The translations under genes were made by a program, and so were the position numbers. The notes below the pieces were generated by a model. The model ran no database searches and was not told the DNA's origin. It was given only the letters and a program-made list of their open reading frames with translations. A stretch of DNA of 64,000 nt from Prolixibacteraceae bacterium (GTDB taxonomy: Bacteria > Bacteroidota > Bacteroidia > Bacteroidales > Prolixibacteraceae): NCBI GenBank assembly GCA_028377305.1, contig JAONJW010000001.1, forward strand, positions 62,001-126,000, in the 5' to 3' direction. Position 1 is the stretch's first letter, and the number at the start of each line of letters is the position of its first letter. Of the stretch, positions 10,029 to 19,932 are shown piece after piece.

Positions 10029-11780
10029 ATGAAAAATAGCTATAGGAAACAACTCTTTTATAATTTCTTTATTCTTTTCTTCCTATTTATTCTGAGCGTT
10101 ATCGTTTTTCAGTATCATAGAGAGGTACAATCTAAACGTGAATCATTAGAGAATACTTTGGATAATTATGCCTCAATTATTGATAATGTAATTCAGAAGA
10201 AATGGGATGCTAATAAGGATCGTATAGATCCATTAAAGCAGTTTCTTGACCTGGTCCCAGATAAAGAGCTCCGTGTAACGGTGATTGACTATAATGGTGA
10301 TGTGAGGTTTGATAATAGATATAAGGATTTTTTCGAAATGGATAACCATAAGGATCGTCCCGAAGTTTACAAGGCTTCTAGTGATGGTAAAGGTTCTTCT
10401 ATTAGATATTCTAATTCGTTGAATAAAGAGTTCTACTATTATGCTCGATCATTTCCTAACTACATAGTGCGTGCGGCACTTCCATACGATACAACGACCA
10501 TTAATATTCTCAAGGTTGATAACCTCTTTTTTTATTCTATGTCGTCGCTGTTTATTGTAGTGTTATTTATACTCTACTTTCTAACGGGACAGATGGGGGC
10601 ATCCATATCTCGATTGCGCAACTTTGCCGTGATTGCCTCATCAAATCGTTCTATCGAGGGGCTAGATATGAACTTCCCTTCGAGTGAGTTGGGAGATATA
10701 TCTAAAAAGATTGTGGAGATGTATGGTACTATTCAGCATCATAATGAGAAGTTAGAAACAGAGAAGAAGAAGTTGTATGACCATCTACATGTGTTACAGT
10801 CAGGATTGGCTGTGTTCTCTCCGGATAAAAGTGAGATTCTTTCGAACTCTTTGTTCTTGATGTTTGCAAGTACCATGTCCTCACGATCCATCCGAAAGAG
10901 TGAGGATTTCTTTAAGATTGATGAAGTAAGACCTATTATCGACTTTATAGAAAGTAAACAGAATGGCGCACCTATATCGGAGTTCTCGAAAGAGAAGTTA
11001 CAGATATCTAAGTTTGGTCGGATATTTAATATTCAAGCCATCGTTTTTTCAGACAACTCTTTTGAGATAACCATTCAAGACGTCTCTGAATTGGAGCAGG
11101 CAAGAAAGTTAAAGAGGGAGATTACAGGAAATTTGGCACATGAGTTAAAAACGCCTGTGACAACAGTTCAAGGTTATCTAGAGACTATTTTAGAGAACCG
11201 AGATATGGATAATAAGCAGCTGTTCTTCTTTTTAGATAGAGCGTTTAAGCAGACCCATCGTCTTGGAGAATTGATATCTGATATTTCGTTGTTATCGAAG
11301 ATTGAAGAGGCTGAGCATCTATATCAAAAGGAGACACTATCACCTTATGAGATTGTTCACCGTGTACTACATGATCTAGATTATAATATCAAGGAGAAAG
11401 AGATTGAAGTATTGTTAAAGATAGATTCGGAAGTGACATTTAATGGAAATCATGGATTGGTATATGCTATTTTTCGTAATCTAGTGGAGAATGCTATCAA
11501 ATATGGTGGTCAAAAGATCTCTATTCAGCTTATTAAAGAGACTGACGGCGATATCTTGTTTCGTATGTATGATAATGGGAGTGGCGTAGAGGAAAGTCAT
11601 CTATCGCGTTTATTTGAGCGTTTTTACCGTGTCGATGAAGGGCGTAATCGTCGTATTGGTGGAACCGGCTTAGGATTGGCAATTGTGAAGAATGCGGTTT
11701 TGATGCATAAAGGAACGATTACGGTAAAGAATCGTAAGAATGGTGGCTTAGAGTTCCTGTTTTCGTTTAAGAAATCGTAG
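10029..11780 (+). CDS. PhoR-like sensor histidine kinase
   Basis: Two TMs, HisKA (GNLAHELKTPVTTVQGYLETIL), HATPase (NLVENAIKYGG, GTGLGLAIVKNAV); start moved to ATG 10029 from ORF start 9987. Confidence 0.92.
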   Translation: MKNSYRKQLFYNFFILFFLFILSVIVFQYHREVQSKRESLENTLDNYASIIDNVIQKKWDANKDRIDPLKQFLDLVPDKELRVTVIDYNGDVRFDNRYKDFFEMDNHKDRPEVYKASSDGKGSSIRYSNSLNKEFYYYARSFPNYIVRAALPYDTTTINILKVDNLFFYSMSSLFIVVLFILYFLTGQMGASISRLRNFAVIASSNRSIEGLDMNFPSSELGDISKKIVEMYGTIQHHNEKLETEKKKLYDHLHVLQSGLAVFSPDKSEILSNSLFLMFASTMSSRSIRKSEDFFKIDEVRPIIDFIESKQNGAPISEFSKEKLQISKFGRIFNIQAIVFSDNSFEITIQDVSELEQARKLKREITGNLAHELKTPVTTVQGYLETILENRDMDNKQLFFFLDRAFKQTHRLGELISDISLLSKIEEAEHLYQKETLSPYEIVHRVLHDLDYNIKEKEIEVLLKIDSEVTFNGNHGLVYAIFRNLVENAIKYGGQKISIQLIKETDGDILFRMYDNGSGVEESHLSRLFERFYRVDEGRNRRIGGTGLGLAIVKNAVLMHKGTITVKNRKNGGLEFLFSFKKS

Positions 11781-11800
11781 CGTTTGAGTTAAATATGAAT

Positions 11801-11848
11801 ATATGATAAAAAAAGACTACCCGCTGTGGATAGTCTTTTTTATCATAT
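11801..11848. terminator. bidirectional terminator between kinase and rho
   Basis: ATATGATAAAAAAAGACTA cccgctgtgga TAGTCTTTTTTATCATAT. Confidence 0.85.
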
Positions 11849-11862
11849 ATATAATGACGGTA

Positions 11863-13617
11863 TTAGTCGTTCATCGATAACAAAAACTCATCATTACTTC
11901 GTGTTTTTGTGATACGATCTTTCGTGAACTGCATGGCTTCTACTGAGTTCATATCTGTAAGATAGTTACGAAGAATCCAAACTTTATCCATTGCAGCTTT
12001 TGGCATTAATAGATCTTCTCTACGCGTACTTGACTGTGTGATGTCCACAGCTGGGAATACACGACGGTTAGCAAGTTTTCTATCTAACTGAAGTTCCATG
12101 TTACCTGTACCCTTGAACTCTTCAAAGATTACTTCGTCCATTTTAGAACCAGTATCTGTAAGTGCTGTTGCTAGGATGGTAAGAGATCCACCTTGTTCAA
12201 TGTTACGAGCTGCACCAAAGAAACGTTTTGGTTTGTGAAGAGCGTTGGCATCCACACCACCAGAAAGTACTTTACCTGAAGCTGGTGCTACTGTATTGTA
12301 GGCACGAGCAAGACGAGTAATAGAGTCAAGAAGGATCACTACATCGTGTCCACACTCTACCATACGTTTGGCTTTCTCAAGTACCATGTTTGCTACGCGT
12401 ACGTGACGATCTGCAGGCTCATCAAAAGTAGATGAAACGACCTCAGCTTTTACACTACGTGCCATATCGGTAACTTCCTCAGGACGTTCATCGATAAGTA
12501 GTACAATCATGTATACTTCAGGGTTGTTATCAGCGATGGCATTGGCGATCTCTTTCAACAAAACAGTCTTACCTGTCTTTGGTTGAGCAACGATCAATCC
12601 CCTTTGTCCTTTACCAATAGGAGAGAACATATCTACTACACGACAAGCAACAGAGTTGTGTCCTTTTCCTGTAATGTTGAATTTTTGATCAGGGAAAAGA
12701 GGTGTCAAGTGATCGAATTGTACACGGTCTCTAATGTAGTCAGGTGTGCGTCCATTGATCTCTTTGACCTTGATTAGAGGAAAATATTTTTCCCCCTCTT
12801 TCGGTGGACGGATTGTTCCTGTTACATTATCCCCTGTACGAAGACCAAACAGTTTAATCTGGCTTTGAGATACATAGATGTCATCAGGAGAGTTAAGGTA
12901 GTTGTAGTCCGAAGATCTTAGGAAACCATAACCATCTTGCATGATCTCTAGAACTCCAGAGCTTTCAACGATTCCTTCGAACTCGTATCCTTTGTCACTG
13001 TTCTTTCCGTATTTGTTTTGTTTCTTCTGATCGCGGTTATTGTTATTATTGCGATCTTTATTGTGGGTATTTTGTCTTCTATCCTGAGGCTTATCTCCAT
13101 CATTTCTAGAAGGTGTATTCTCTTGTTTTGCCGAGATTTCCTTTACAGAAGTTTCTTCCTTCCTAGGATCTTTATTCTCTTTGGCTTCTACAGGCTTCTC
13201 TTCTTTCGGAGTCTGTTTTCTCTCTAAAGGCTTTGTGCTCTCTTTTTCTGTTCCCTTTTTCTCAGGAGCTTGAGCTCTTTTCTCTCTAGGCTCTTGCTTA
13301 TTCTCTTTTTTAGGCTGCTCTTGTTTGTTCTCTCTCTTGGCAACCGGAGCCTCTTTCTTATCGGTATTGTTATTCTCCTTTTTGTTTACTGGAGCTTGTT
13401 CTTTTTTCTGAGGAGCCTCTTTTCTAGGAGCTTGCTTTTTGCTCTGAATCTCCTTCTTTTCGTTCTTGCTTTCCACTGCAAGGACAGCTTGTTCATCTAA
13501 AATCTTATAGATAAGATCTTGTTTTTTGTATGAATCAACTCTTTTTACGTTAAGTCCTTTTGCGATCTCTTTAAGATCTGGAAGAAGCTTTTTGCTTAGT
13601 TCAATAATATCGTACAT
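11863..13617 (-). CDS. rho: transcription termination factor Rho with long low-complexity N-terminal insert
   Basis: Rho_N domain, ~150-residue K/E/Q/N-rich insert, RNA-binding CSD and RecA-like domain ([40 protein letters not shown]). Confidence 0.97.
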   Translation of the reverse strand: MYDIIELSKKLLPDLKEIAKGLNVKRVDSYKKQDLIYKILDEQAVLAVESKNEKKEIQSKKQAPRKEAPQKKEQAPVNKKENNNTDKKEAPVAKRENKQEQPKKENKQEPREKRAQAPEKKGTEKESTKPLERKQTPKEEKPVEAKENKDPRKEETSVKEISAKQENTPSRNDGDKPQDRRQNTHNKDRNNNNNRDQKKQNKYGKNSDKGYEFEGIVESSGVLEIMQDGYGFLRSSDYNYLNSPDDIYVSQSQIKLFGLRTGDNVTGTIRPPKEGEKYFPLIKVKEINGRTPDYIRDRVQFDHLTPLFPDQKFNITGKGHNSVACRVVDMFSPIGKGQRGLIVAQPKTGKTVLLKEIANAIADNNPEVYMIVLLIDERPEEVTDMARSVKAEVVSSTFDEPADRHVRVANMVLEKAKRMVECGHDVVILLDSITRLARAYNTVAPASGKVLSGGVDANALHKPKRFFGAARNIEQGGSLTILATALTDTGSKMDEVIFEEFKGTGNMELQLDRKLANRRVFPAVDITQSSTRREDLLMPKAAMDKVWILRNYLTDMNSVEAMQFTKDRITKTRSNDEFLLSMND

Positions 13618-13880
13618 TGTATAGTAAAATTACCGATTGTTAATGAGGATTATTAATAATGAAGATAAATATAGAAGTATGTTGTGATGGAAGCGACATC
13701 TTCCGTACAACGTTCACAAAGTTACGATTTTCAATAACAAAACCTAATTTGTAATGGTTATTATTCATGTCAAGCAATTGGTTTTCATTGAAAATGTGTC
13801 ATATGAATGAGGTAAAATTAATACTTTTGTAGTGAGAATAATTGAGAATAAATAATTTTAGTAATCTAAAAAGGATAGTA

Positions 13881-14525
13881 ATGATAGTTTCTCCTTCCAT
13901 ATTATCTGCCGATTTTTTAAATCTAGGTAGAGATGTAGAGATGCTTAATGAGAGTCAGGCTGAGTGGATTCACTTTGATGTGATGGATGGAATGTTTGTG
14001 CCGAATATCTCGTTTGGTTTACCTGTATTACAGCATGTTAATAAGGTAGCTAATAAGGTGTTGGATGTACACTTGATGATTGAAGATCCTGATCGTTATA
14101 TCGATGCATTTCAACAAGCAGGAGCCGAAATATTAACGGTTCACTATGAGGCATGTCGACATCTTCATCGTACAGTTCAATGTATCCATCAATCAGGAAT
14201 GAAAGCAGGGGTCTCACTTAACCCACACACTCCAGTAAATGTATTAGAAGACATTATTGAAGATGTAGATGTGGTGCTATTGATGTCAGTAAACCCCGGT
14301 TTTGGAGGTCAAAAGTTTATTGAACGCACTTACGATAAAGTGAAGCAACTAAAAGAGATGATTACTGTTCATGGATCGAAAGCAATGATTGAGATCGATG
14401 GTGGAGTGAATCTTAATACCGGAGCTAAACTAAAGGCTTGTGGGGTCGATGTAGTAGTGGCAGGAAGCTTTGTATTTAATTCAGAGAATCCATCAAAGAC
14501 TATCGCATCATTGAAAGCATTATAA
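13881..14525 (+). CDS. rpe: ribulose-phosphate 3-epimerase
   Basis: MIVSPSILSADFLNLGRDVEML..HFDVMDGMFVPNISFG..MSVNPGFGGQKFI; start at 13881 rather than 13842. Confidence 0.95.
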   Translation: MIVSPSILSADFLNLGRDVEMLNESQAEWIHFDVMDGMFVPNISFGLPVLQHVNKVANKVLDVHLMIEDPDRYIDAFQQAGAEILTVHYEACRHLHRTVQCIHQSGMKAGVSLNPHTPVNVLEDIIEDVDVVLLMSVNPGFGGQKFIERTYDKVKQLKEMITVHGSKAMIEIDGGVNLNTGAKLKACGVDVVVAGSFVFNSENPSKTIASLKAL

Positions 14526-14590
14526 TGTTACTGCTACTTACTTTCTTAATGAGATTGTTTCAATGTAGCGTAATTATTATAACGTAGGAT

Positions 14591-14644
14591 ACTTCTTCCC
14601 TCTTTCCTAAATTTAATTTATAGGTGCAGAGGGAAGAAGTTTTT
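14591..14644 (+). terminator. rho-independent terminator downstream of rpe
   Basis: ACTTCTTCCCTC ... GAGGGAAGAAGT TTTT. Confidence 0.8.
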
Positions 14645-14810
14645 AGTTCTTTCCTAAATTTGGTGGGTATTGGTTGAAGGTAATCGGATAATCTAGGGCG
14701 TTTGTTGATTTGTATGGGAGCGTTGAGCTTTAATTATTTACTATTGTCATTTAAAATTACACTTCTGTATTCTTAGTACCCATGCATCTTTAAAGTTGCT
14801 ATAACATTAA

Positions 14811-14942
14811 AGAATCACTGGAGTGGTATTGTACAATGGATGGAGTCTAAAATGGCATATTAGACGGCTAGACTCAATTGTAGCAAAAGTAAAGAGACGA
14901 GCTATAGGATTTAGAATAGCTGATAATTCTATCATAATATAA
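14811..14942 (+). pseudogene. degenerate C-terminal fragment of an ISL3-type transposase
   Basis: Across frameshifts: (K)NHWSGIVQWMESK..NGILDG..LDSIVAKVKRRAIGFRIADNSIII, resembling the ISL3 C-terminal NG(I/L)LEG(L/I)NS..K.KRRA.G(F/Y)R motif. Confidence 0.6.
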
Positions 14943-15370
14943 CACTTGGTTCCTAGTGAGTTAGTTCGTATAAAGGAGAATAAACACTGTTATATTTAAT
15001 ATGTCTACTCACTAAATTTTGGAAAGAGCTAGGGTTTGTTGTTTAAATAATGTCATATTTTCCTTTCTTGACATTACGTCCTCGTTATTGAATTTTTATA
15101 TTGCGTAATACTGATGTATTCAAAATAGAGAAGGAGTGCATTATCTCTCTATTTTATTATGTTTTGAATCATATACCACTTTAATTTAGCTGTAATGAGG
15201 CTAATATAATAATATATCACTTCTTTAAATGTATTGATCGCTTCTAAACAAAAAGGAGATATATTCAGAAAGTCTACAGGCTAAAAACTTCTTATATCTG
15301 GATATCCTCACTTAAAACATGATTAAATAGAATAAATATGTATTTTTGTGTCACTTTTACGTACAATAAA

Positions 15371-16396
15371 ATGGAAAAAAAGAAAGTAACACTACAAGAT
15401 ATAGCTGATGCTTTGAAGCTTACTAGATCTGCTGTTTCTAAGGCACTTAACGATCATCCAAAGATGAGCCAAAAGACAAAAGAAGCGGTCCAGAAGATGG
15501 CAAGTGAGTTAAATTATAAACCAAATCAGTTGGCTGCAGCACTTCGTAATGGAAAAAGTAAACTCATTGGGGTTATTGTGCCTGCTGCAAATATTACCTT
15601 CTTCTCTTCTGTGATTCGAGGCTTAGAAGAATCGGTCAACAATGCGGGTTATAGTGTCATTCTTACCCAATCGCATGACTCTGTAGAAAAAGAGAAAGAG
15701 ATTATTAATACACTCATAGAAAGTAGGGTTGATGGTGTGGTTGCTGCACTCGGACTCAATACAAAAGATTATAGTCACTTTGAAAAGTTGAAGGATGAAC
15801 AAATTCCTCTGGTTCTATTTGACCGTATCATTAAGAACTTTGGGGTAGGTACGGTGCAAATTGATGATTTTAAAGGTGCATATGATGCTGTATCTCACTT
15901 GATAGAAAACGGTTGTAAACGTATTGCCCATTTAGGAGGACATCAGCACTTGGTCCTTTATCGTAACCGTTTAGATGGATATAAAGCGGCATTAAAAGAT
16001 CATGGTATTACTTATCAACCAGAATTGGTAAACCTTAGCGACTTACATCATGAAGATGGACGTAATGCCATGCAGAAGATGTTAGATCTAGAAAATGCAC
16101 CAGATGGCGTATTTTGTTCTAGTGATTATGCTGCAGTAGGATCCTTGCAAGTGGCTCGCGAGAAAGGAAAGAATGTACCCATTGATTTTAAGATTGTGGG
16201 GTTTAGTAACGAACCTTTTACTTCTTATTTAGAACCTGATATATCTTCTGTAGATCAATCGAGTGTCATTATGGGACACAAATCAGGTGAATTAATTTTA
16301 TCTGCTGTAACTTGTTCTGATACAGAGTTTAGTCCACAGAATGTGGTGCTGAATCCAACTTTAATGATCAGAAAATCTTCCAAATTATTTTCATAG
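15371..16396 (+). CDS. LacI family transcriptional regulator
   Basis: N-terminal HTH MEKKKVTLQDIADALKLTRSAVSKALNDHPKMSQKTKEAV + periplasmic-binding-like domain; start at 15371. Confidence 0.95.
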   Translation: MEKKKVTLQDIADALKLTRSAVSKALNDHPKMSQKTKEAVQKMASELNYKPNQLAAALRNGKSKLIGVIVPAANITFFSSVIRGLEESVNNAGYSVILTQSHDSVEKEKEIINTLIESRVDGVVAALGLNTKDYSHFEKLKDEQIPLVLFDRIIKNFGVGTVQIDDFKGAYDAVSHLIENGCKRIAHLGGHQHLVLYRNRLDGYKAALKDHGITYQPELVNLSDLHHEDGRNAMQKMLDLENAPDGVFCSSDYAAVGSLQVAREKGKNVPIDFKIVGFSNEPFTSYLEPDISSVDQSSVIMGHKSGELILSAVTCSDTEFSPQNVVLNPTLMIRKSSKLFS

Positions 16397-16420
16397 TAAT
16401 AATATTTTGTATAGTTTTAA

Positions 16421-16434
16421 TTCAACCGATTGAA
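16421..16434. promoter_or_regulatory. putative LacI-family operator (site 1, one mismatch)
   Basis: TTCAACCGATTGAA; near-palindrome with central CG. Confidence 0.6.
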
Positions 16435-16435
16435 A

Positions 16436-16480
16436 TATATGTTGAAGAGCCTGATTTTTGAATGAGCTCTTCAACATATA
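16436..16480. promoter_or_regulatory. perfect 15-bp stem hairpin between lacI-type gene and uxaA
   Basis: TATATGTTGAAGAGC (16436-16450) / GCTCTTCAACATATA (16466-16480), 15-nt loop, no T-run. Confidence 0.6.
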
Positions 16481-16518
16481 AATTCGACTTAAAAAGAGTG
16501 AAATTTTTTATGCAATAA

Positions 16519-16534
16519 TTTCAATCGATTGAAA
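16519..16534. promoter_or_regulatory. putative LacI-family operator (site 2, perfect palindrome)
   Basis: TTTCAATCGATTGAAA. Confidence 0.75.
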
Positions 16535-16596
16535 CTGATGTGTAATATTAAGTATATTATAGTAAGTTTTCATTAGAGATATTATTTAACATGTAT

Positions 16597-16610
16597 TTCA
16601 ATCGATTGAA
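16597..16610. promoter_or_regulatory. putative LacI-family operator (site 3, perfect palindrome)
   Basis: TTCAATCGATTGAA, 16 bp upstream of the uxaA ATG at 16627. Confidence 0.75.
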
Positions 16611-16626
16611 TCTATTATAATAATAT

Positions 16627-18279
16627 ATGAAAAATAGGTTAATTAAAATCAGTCCTAAAGATAATCTGCTTGTAGCATTAGAAGACATAATAGCAGGGGA
16701 GGTTGTCGAATATGATGGGAGACCTTACACTATAACCGATGGTGTAAAGGTTAAGCATAAGATTGCTGAGCATGATTTTAATACAGAAGATATTGTGGTA
16801 ATGTATGGATTACCTGTTGGTAAGACCCTATCACCCATCGCTAAAGGCGAGGTGATAACCACTAAAAATGTTGTTCATCACACTGGGGCATTTTCCAAGC
16901 GTACTGGAGTATACGAGTGGAGTGCCCCTGATGTGAAACTTTTTGAGCAATGCACCTTTAATGGATACAAGCGCAGGGATGGCAAAGTAGGTACAGCTAA
17001 CAATTGGTTGGTTATCCCTTTGGTTTTTTGTCAGAACCGCAACATATTGATTCTTCAAGAAGAATTGGAGGCACAATTAGGATATAAGCGATCACAAAGT
17101 AAGGCTATTGATATAGATCATATAACTCGTGCCATCCAGAATGGTGCTTCGATAGAGGAGGTTCTAGCTCTCGATATAGTAAGTTTAGTGGAAGAGCCTT
17201 ATCGATCACCGTTCTTTCCCAATGTAGATGGCTTGCGTTTTATCACCCATGATGGAGGTTGTGGAGGTACACGTGAGGATGCAATTGTTTTAAGTAAGCT
17301 TCTTGCAGGTTACATCGCTAATGCGAATGTTGCTGGAGCAACCATCTTGGGACTTGGATGTCAAAATGCTGAGGTCAAATTTATCCAACAGTACCTTGAA
17401 GAGTTTGGTGTGTTGGGGGAAAAGCCTGTATATATCTTAGAGCAGCAACAAAGTGTCTCGGAGAGAGACTTTATTGCAGAGGCGGTAAAGAAGACTTTCG
17501 CTGGTTTGATGGAGGCAAACAAAGTGAAAAGAACACCTCAGCCCTTGAGTGAATTGGTTGTAGGTCTCGAGTGTGGTGGATCTGATGGCTTCTCAGGAAT
17601 CTCATCAAATCCCCTGCTTGGGTATATCAGTGATATGATTGTGGCTCTAGGTGGTAGTGCCATCCTGTCGGAGTTCCCTGAGCTTAATGGGGTAGAGCAG
17701 AATATTGTTGATCGTTGTATCGAGACAGATGATGCCGATAAGTTCATCGATCTAATACGTACCTACGCACAGCGAGCTAAAGAAGCCGGTTCAGGTTTCG
17801 AGGCCAACCCTTCTCCGGGGAATATCAAAGATGGTCTAATCACCGATGCCATGAAATCGGCTGGAGCTGCTCTCAAAGGGGGGACATCTCCTATTGTTGA
17901 TGTATTGGACTACACCGAAGTGATTACAAAAAAAGGATTAAGCCTACTGTGTACCCCTGGTAACGATGTCGAGTCTACCACTGGTCTTGCATCCACTGGA
18001 GCGAACATCATTCTCTTCAGCACAGGATTAGGAACACCAACAGGAAATCCTGCAGTACCCGTTATTAAGGTCTCTAGTAATACCATGTTATCCGACCGAA
18101 TGAGTGATATCATTGATTTTAATGCGGGCGATATTGTAACAGGTGATCGTTCAATAAGAGAGAGTGCTATAGAGTTGATGGAGTATATCATAAGAGTTGC
18201 TTCAGGAGAGGAGTTAGTGAAGGCGGAAAAGTTGAGGCAATATGATTTCATCCCTTGGAAGAGAGGCGTATCCCTTTAG
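16627..18279 (+). CDS. uxaA: altronate dehydratase (UxaA family, SAF domain + dehydratase domain)
   Basis: VEYDGRPYTITDGVKVKHKIA (SAF), GFKRRDG-like FNGYKRRDGKVGTANNWLVIP, GLECGGSDGFSGISSNPLLGY. Confidence 0.9.
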   Translation: MKNRLIKISPKDNLLVALEDIIAGEVVEYDGRPYTITDGVKVKHKIAEHDFNTEDIVVMYGLPVGKTLSPIAKGEVITTKNVVHHTGAFSKRTGVYEWSAPDVKLFEQCTFNGYKRRDGKVGTANNWLVIPLVFCQNRNILILQEELEAQLGYKRSQSKAIDIDHITRAIQNGASIEEVLALDIVSLVEEPYRSPFFPNVDGLRFITHDGGCGGTREDAIVLSKLLAGYIANANVAGATILGLGCQNAEVKFIQQYLEEFGVLGEKPVYILEQQQSVSERDFIAEAVKKTFAGLMEANKVKRTPQPLSELVVGLECGGSDGFSGISSNPLLGYISDMIVALGGSAILSEFPELNGVEQNIVDRCIETDDADKFIDLIRTYAQRAKEAGSGFEANPSPGNIKDGLITDAMKSAGAALKGGTSPIVDVLDYTEVITKKGLSLLCTPGNDVESTTGLASTGANIILFSTGLGTPTGNPAVPVIKVSSNTMLSDRMSDIIDFNAGDIVTGDRSIRESAIELMEYIIRVASGEELVKAEKLRQYDFIPWKRGVSL

Positions 18280-18351
18280 ACTAAAAATTACCTGCTGTTC
18301 AATCATGAGCCTTTCCGGAAAGAAGAGGAAATACATACAAATAGACGCAAA

Positions 18352-19800
18352 ATGAAATTAAATAGAACAAACATAACTTCATCTTTTCCTGATCGTCCCA
18401 TTAAAGTGGTTCAGTTTGGTGAAGGTAATTTTCTTAGAGCTTTTGTCGATTGGATGATCGACAGAATGAACAAAACCCTCGACTTTAATGCTGGAATTAA
18501 GGTCGTACAACCTATCGACCGTGGTATGGTGGATATGCTGAACGAACAAGATGGTCTGTACACCCTATACCTTCGTGGACTTCAAAACGGAGAGGCGAAG
18601 AGTGATCATATGCTTATTGATGCCATACAAGGAGGTCTAAATCCATACACCGAGCATGAGCAGTATCTTGCGCTAGCCAAAGAGGAAGAGTGGCGTTTTG
18701 TTGTGTCAAACACCACCGAAGCGGGGATCACTTTTGACCCAAACGATAAGCTAGAGGACAAACCTCAGAACTCATATCCGGGTAAATTGACGGCGCTTCT
18801 TTACAAAAGGTTTCGTCACTTCCAAGGTAACAAAGACAAAGGACTGATCATTATTCCATGTGAGTTGATCGATGAGAATGCTGTTCGTCTAAAAGAGATC
18901 GTTCTTAAGTATGCCAATCTATGGAACCTTGGCAGTGATTTTGTACAGTGGATCGAGGAGGCAAACTACTTCTGTAGCACACTTGTCGACCGTATCGTGC
19001 CTGGATACCCTAAAGATCGTATGCCAGAAATCACTGAAGAGTTAGGTTATGAGGACAATCTTGTTGTAGAGGGTGAGTTCTTTCATCTATGGGTCATCCA
19101 AGCGCCAGAACAGGTGCAGAAAGAGTTTCCAGCTCCAGAAGCTGGTTTGAATGTGATCTACACCGACGACATCCGTCCATACAAAAAGCGTAAGGTGAGA
19201 ATATTGAATGGTGTACACACTACTCTTGTGCCTGTAGCCTATCTGTATGGTTTAGATGCCGTAAGACAGTCAGTCGAGAACGAAGTGTGTGGACGCTTCA
19301 TTCAGAAGACCATTGACCAAGAGATCATTCCAGCTCTTGATATGAATAAACAGGAGTTGACGGCCTACTCTCAGGATGTCTTAGACCGATTTAAGAATCC
19401 ATATATCCACCATCTATTGTTGTCCATCTCGTTGAACTCATTCTCTAAGTTTGAGACACGAGTTTTGCCAACAATCCTCTCTTTTATCCGTAACGAAAGA
19501 AAGGTGCCTGCTAGACTAACATTTGCTATGGCATCCATGTTCTACTTCTATCGTGGGAAGAGAAATCTAGTAGATATTCCGTTGAACGATTCCCAAGAGA
19601 TCATAGATCTCATGCAACATCAATGGAACGCAGTCTCTTCTTCTCTTGAGTTTAATGAATTGGTCAAAAACATACTGGCACAAGAGTCTATCTGGAAGAT
19701 GGATCTAAATAAGGTTGAGGGACTGACCGATGCCATCACCAGATCCCTACAACTGATACACGACAAAGGAATGAACAAGGCGATAGAGAACATGCTATAA
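18352..19800 (+). CDS. uxaB: tagaturonate reductase (UxaB, mannitol dehydrogenase superfamily)
   Basis: KVVQFGEGNFLRAFVDWMID, FVVSNTTEAGITF, KLTALLYKRF, RKVRILNGVHTTLVPVAYLYG. Confidence 0.9.
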   Translation: MKLNRTNITSSFPDRPIKVVQFGEGNFLRAFVDWMIDRMNKTLDFNAGIKVVQPIDRGMVDMLNEQDGLYTLYLRGLQNGEAKSDHMLIDAIQGGLNPYTEHEQYLALAKEEEWRFVVSNTTEAGITFDPNDKLEDKPQNSYPGKLTALLYKRFRHFQGNKDKGLIIIPCELIDENAVRLKEIVLKYANLWNLGSDFVQWIEEANYFCSTLVDRIVPGYPKDRMPEITEELGYEDNLVVEGEFFHLWVIQAPEQVQKEFPAPEAGLNVIYTDDIRPYKKRKVRILNGVHTTLVPVAYLYGLDAVRQSVENEVCGRFIQKTIDQEIIPALDMNKQELTAYSQDVLDRFKNPYIHHLLLSISLNSFSKFETRVLPTILSFIRNERKVPARLTFAMASMFYFYRGKRNLVDIPLNDSQEIIDLMQHQWNAVSSSLEFNELVKNILAQESIWKMDLNKVEGLTDAITRSLQLIHDKGMNKAIENML

Positions 19801-19932
19801 AAAATAAAGGAAATGTAAAGGCTACTGACGCACTAATATAATTTAGTCTACTACTCACTCAATACCAGTAGTCTTTCATTTCTTCTCAATAAATGAGACT
19901 TAGCCGATAGATAACCATGCAAAATTAACCAT

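Noticed and set aside
13018-13500. Plus-strand Leu/Ile/Phe-rich ORFs that look like membrane proteins
   Set aside because: Antisense translation of the K/E-rich Rho insert produces artificial hydrophobic sequence.
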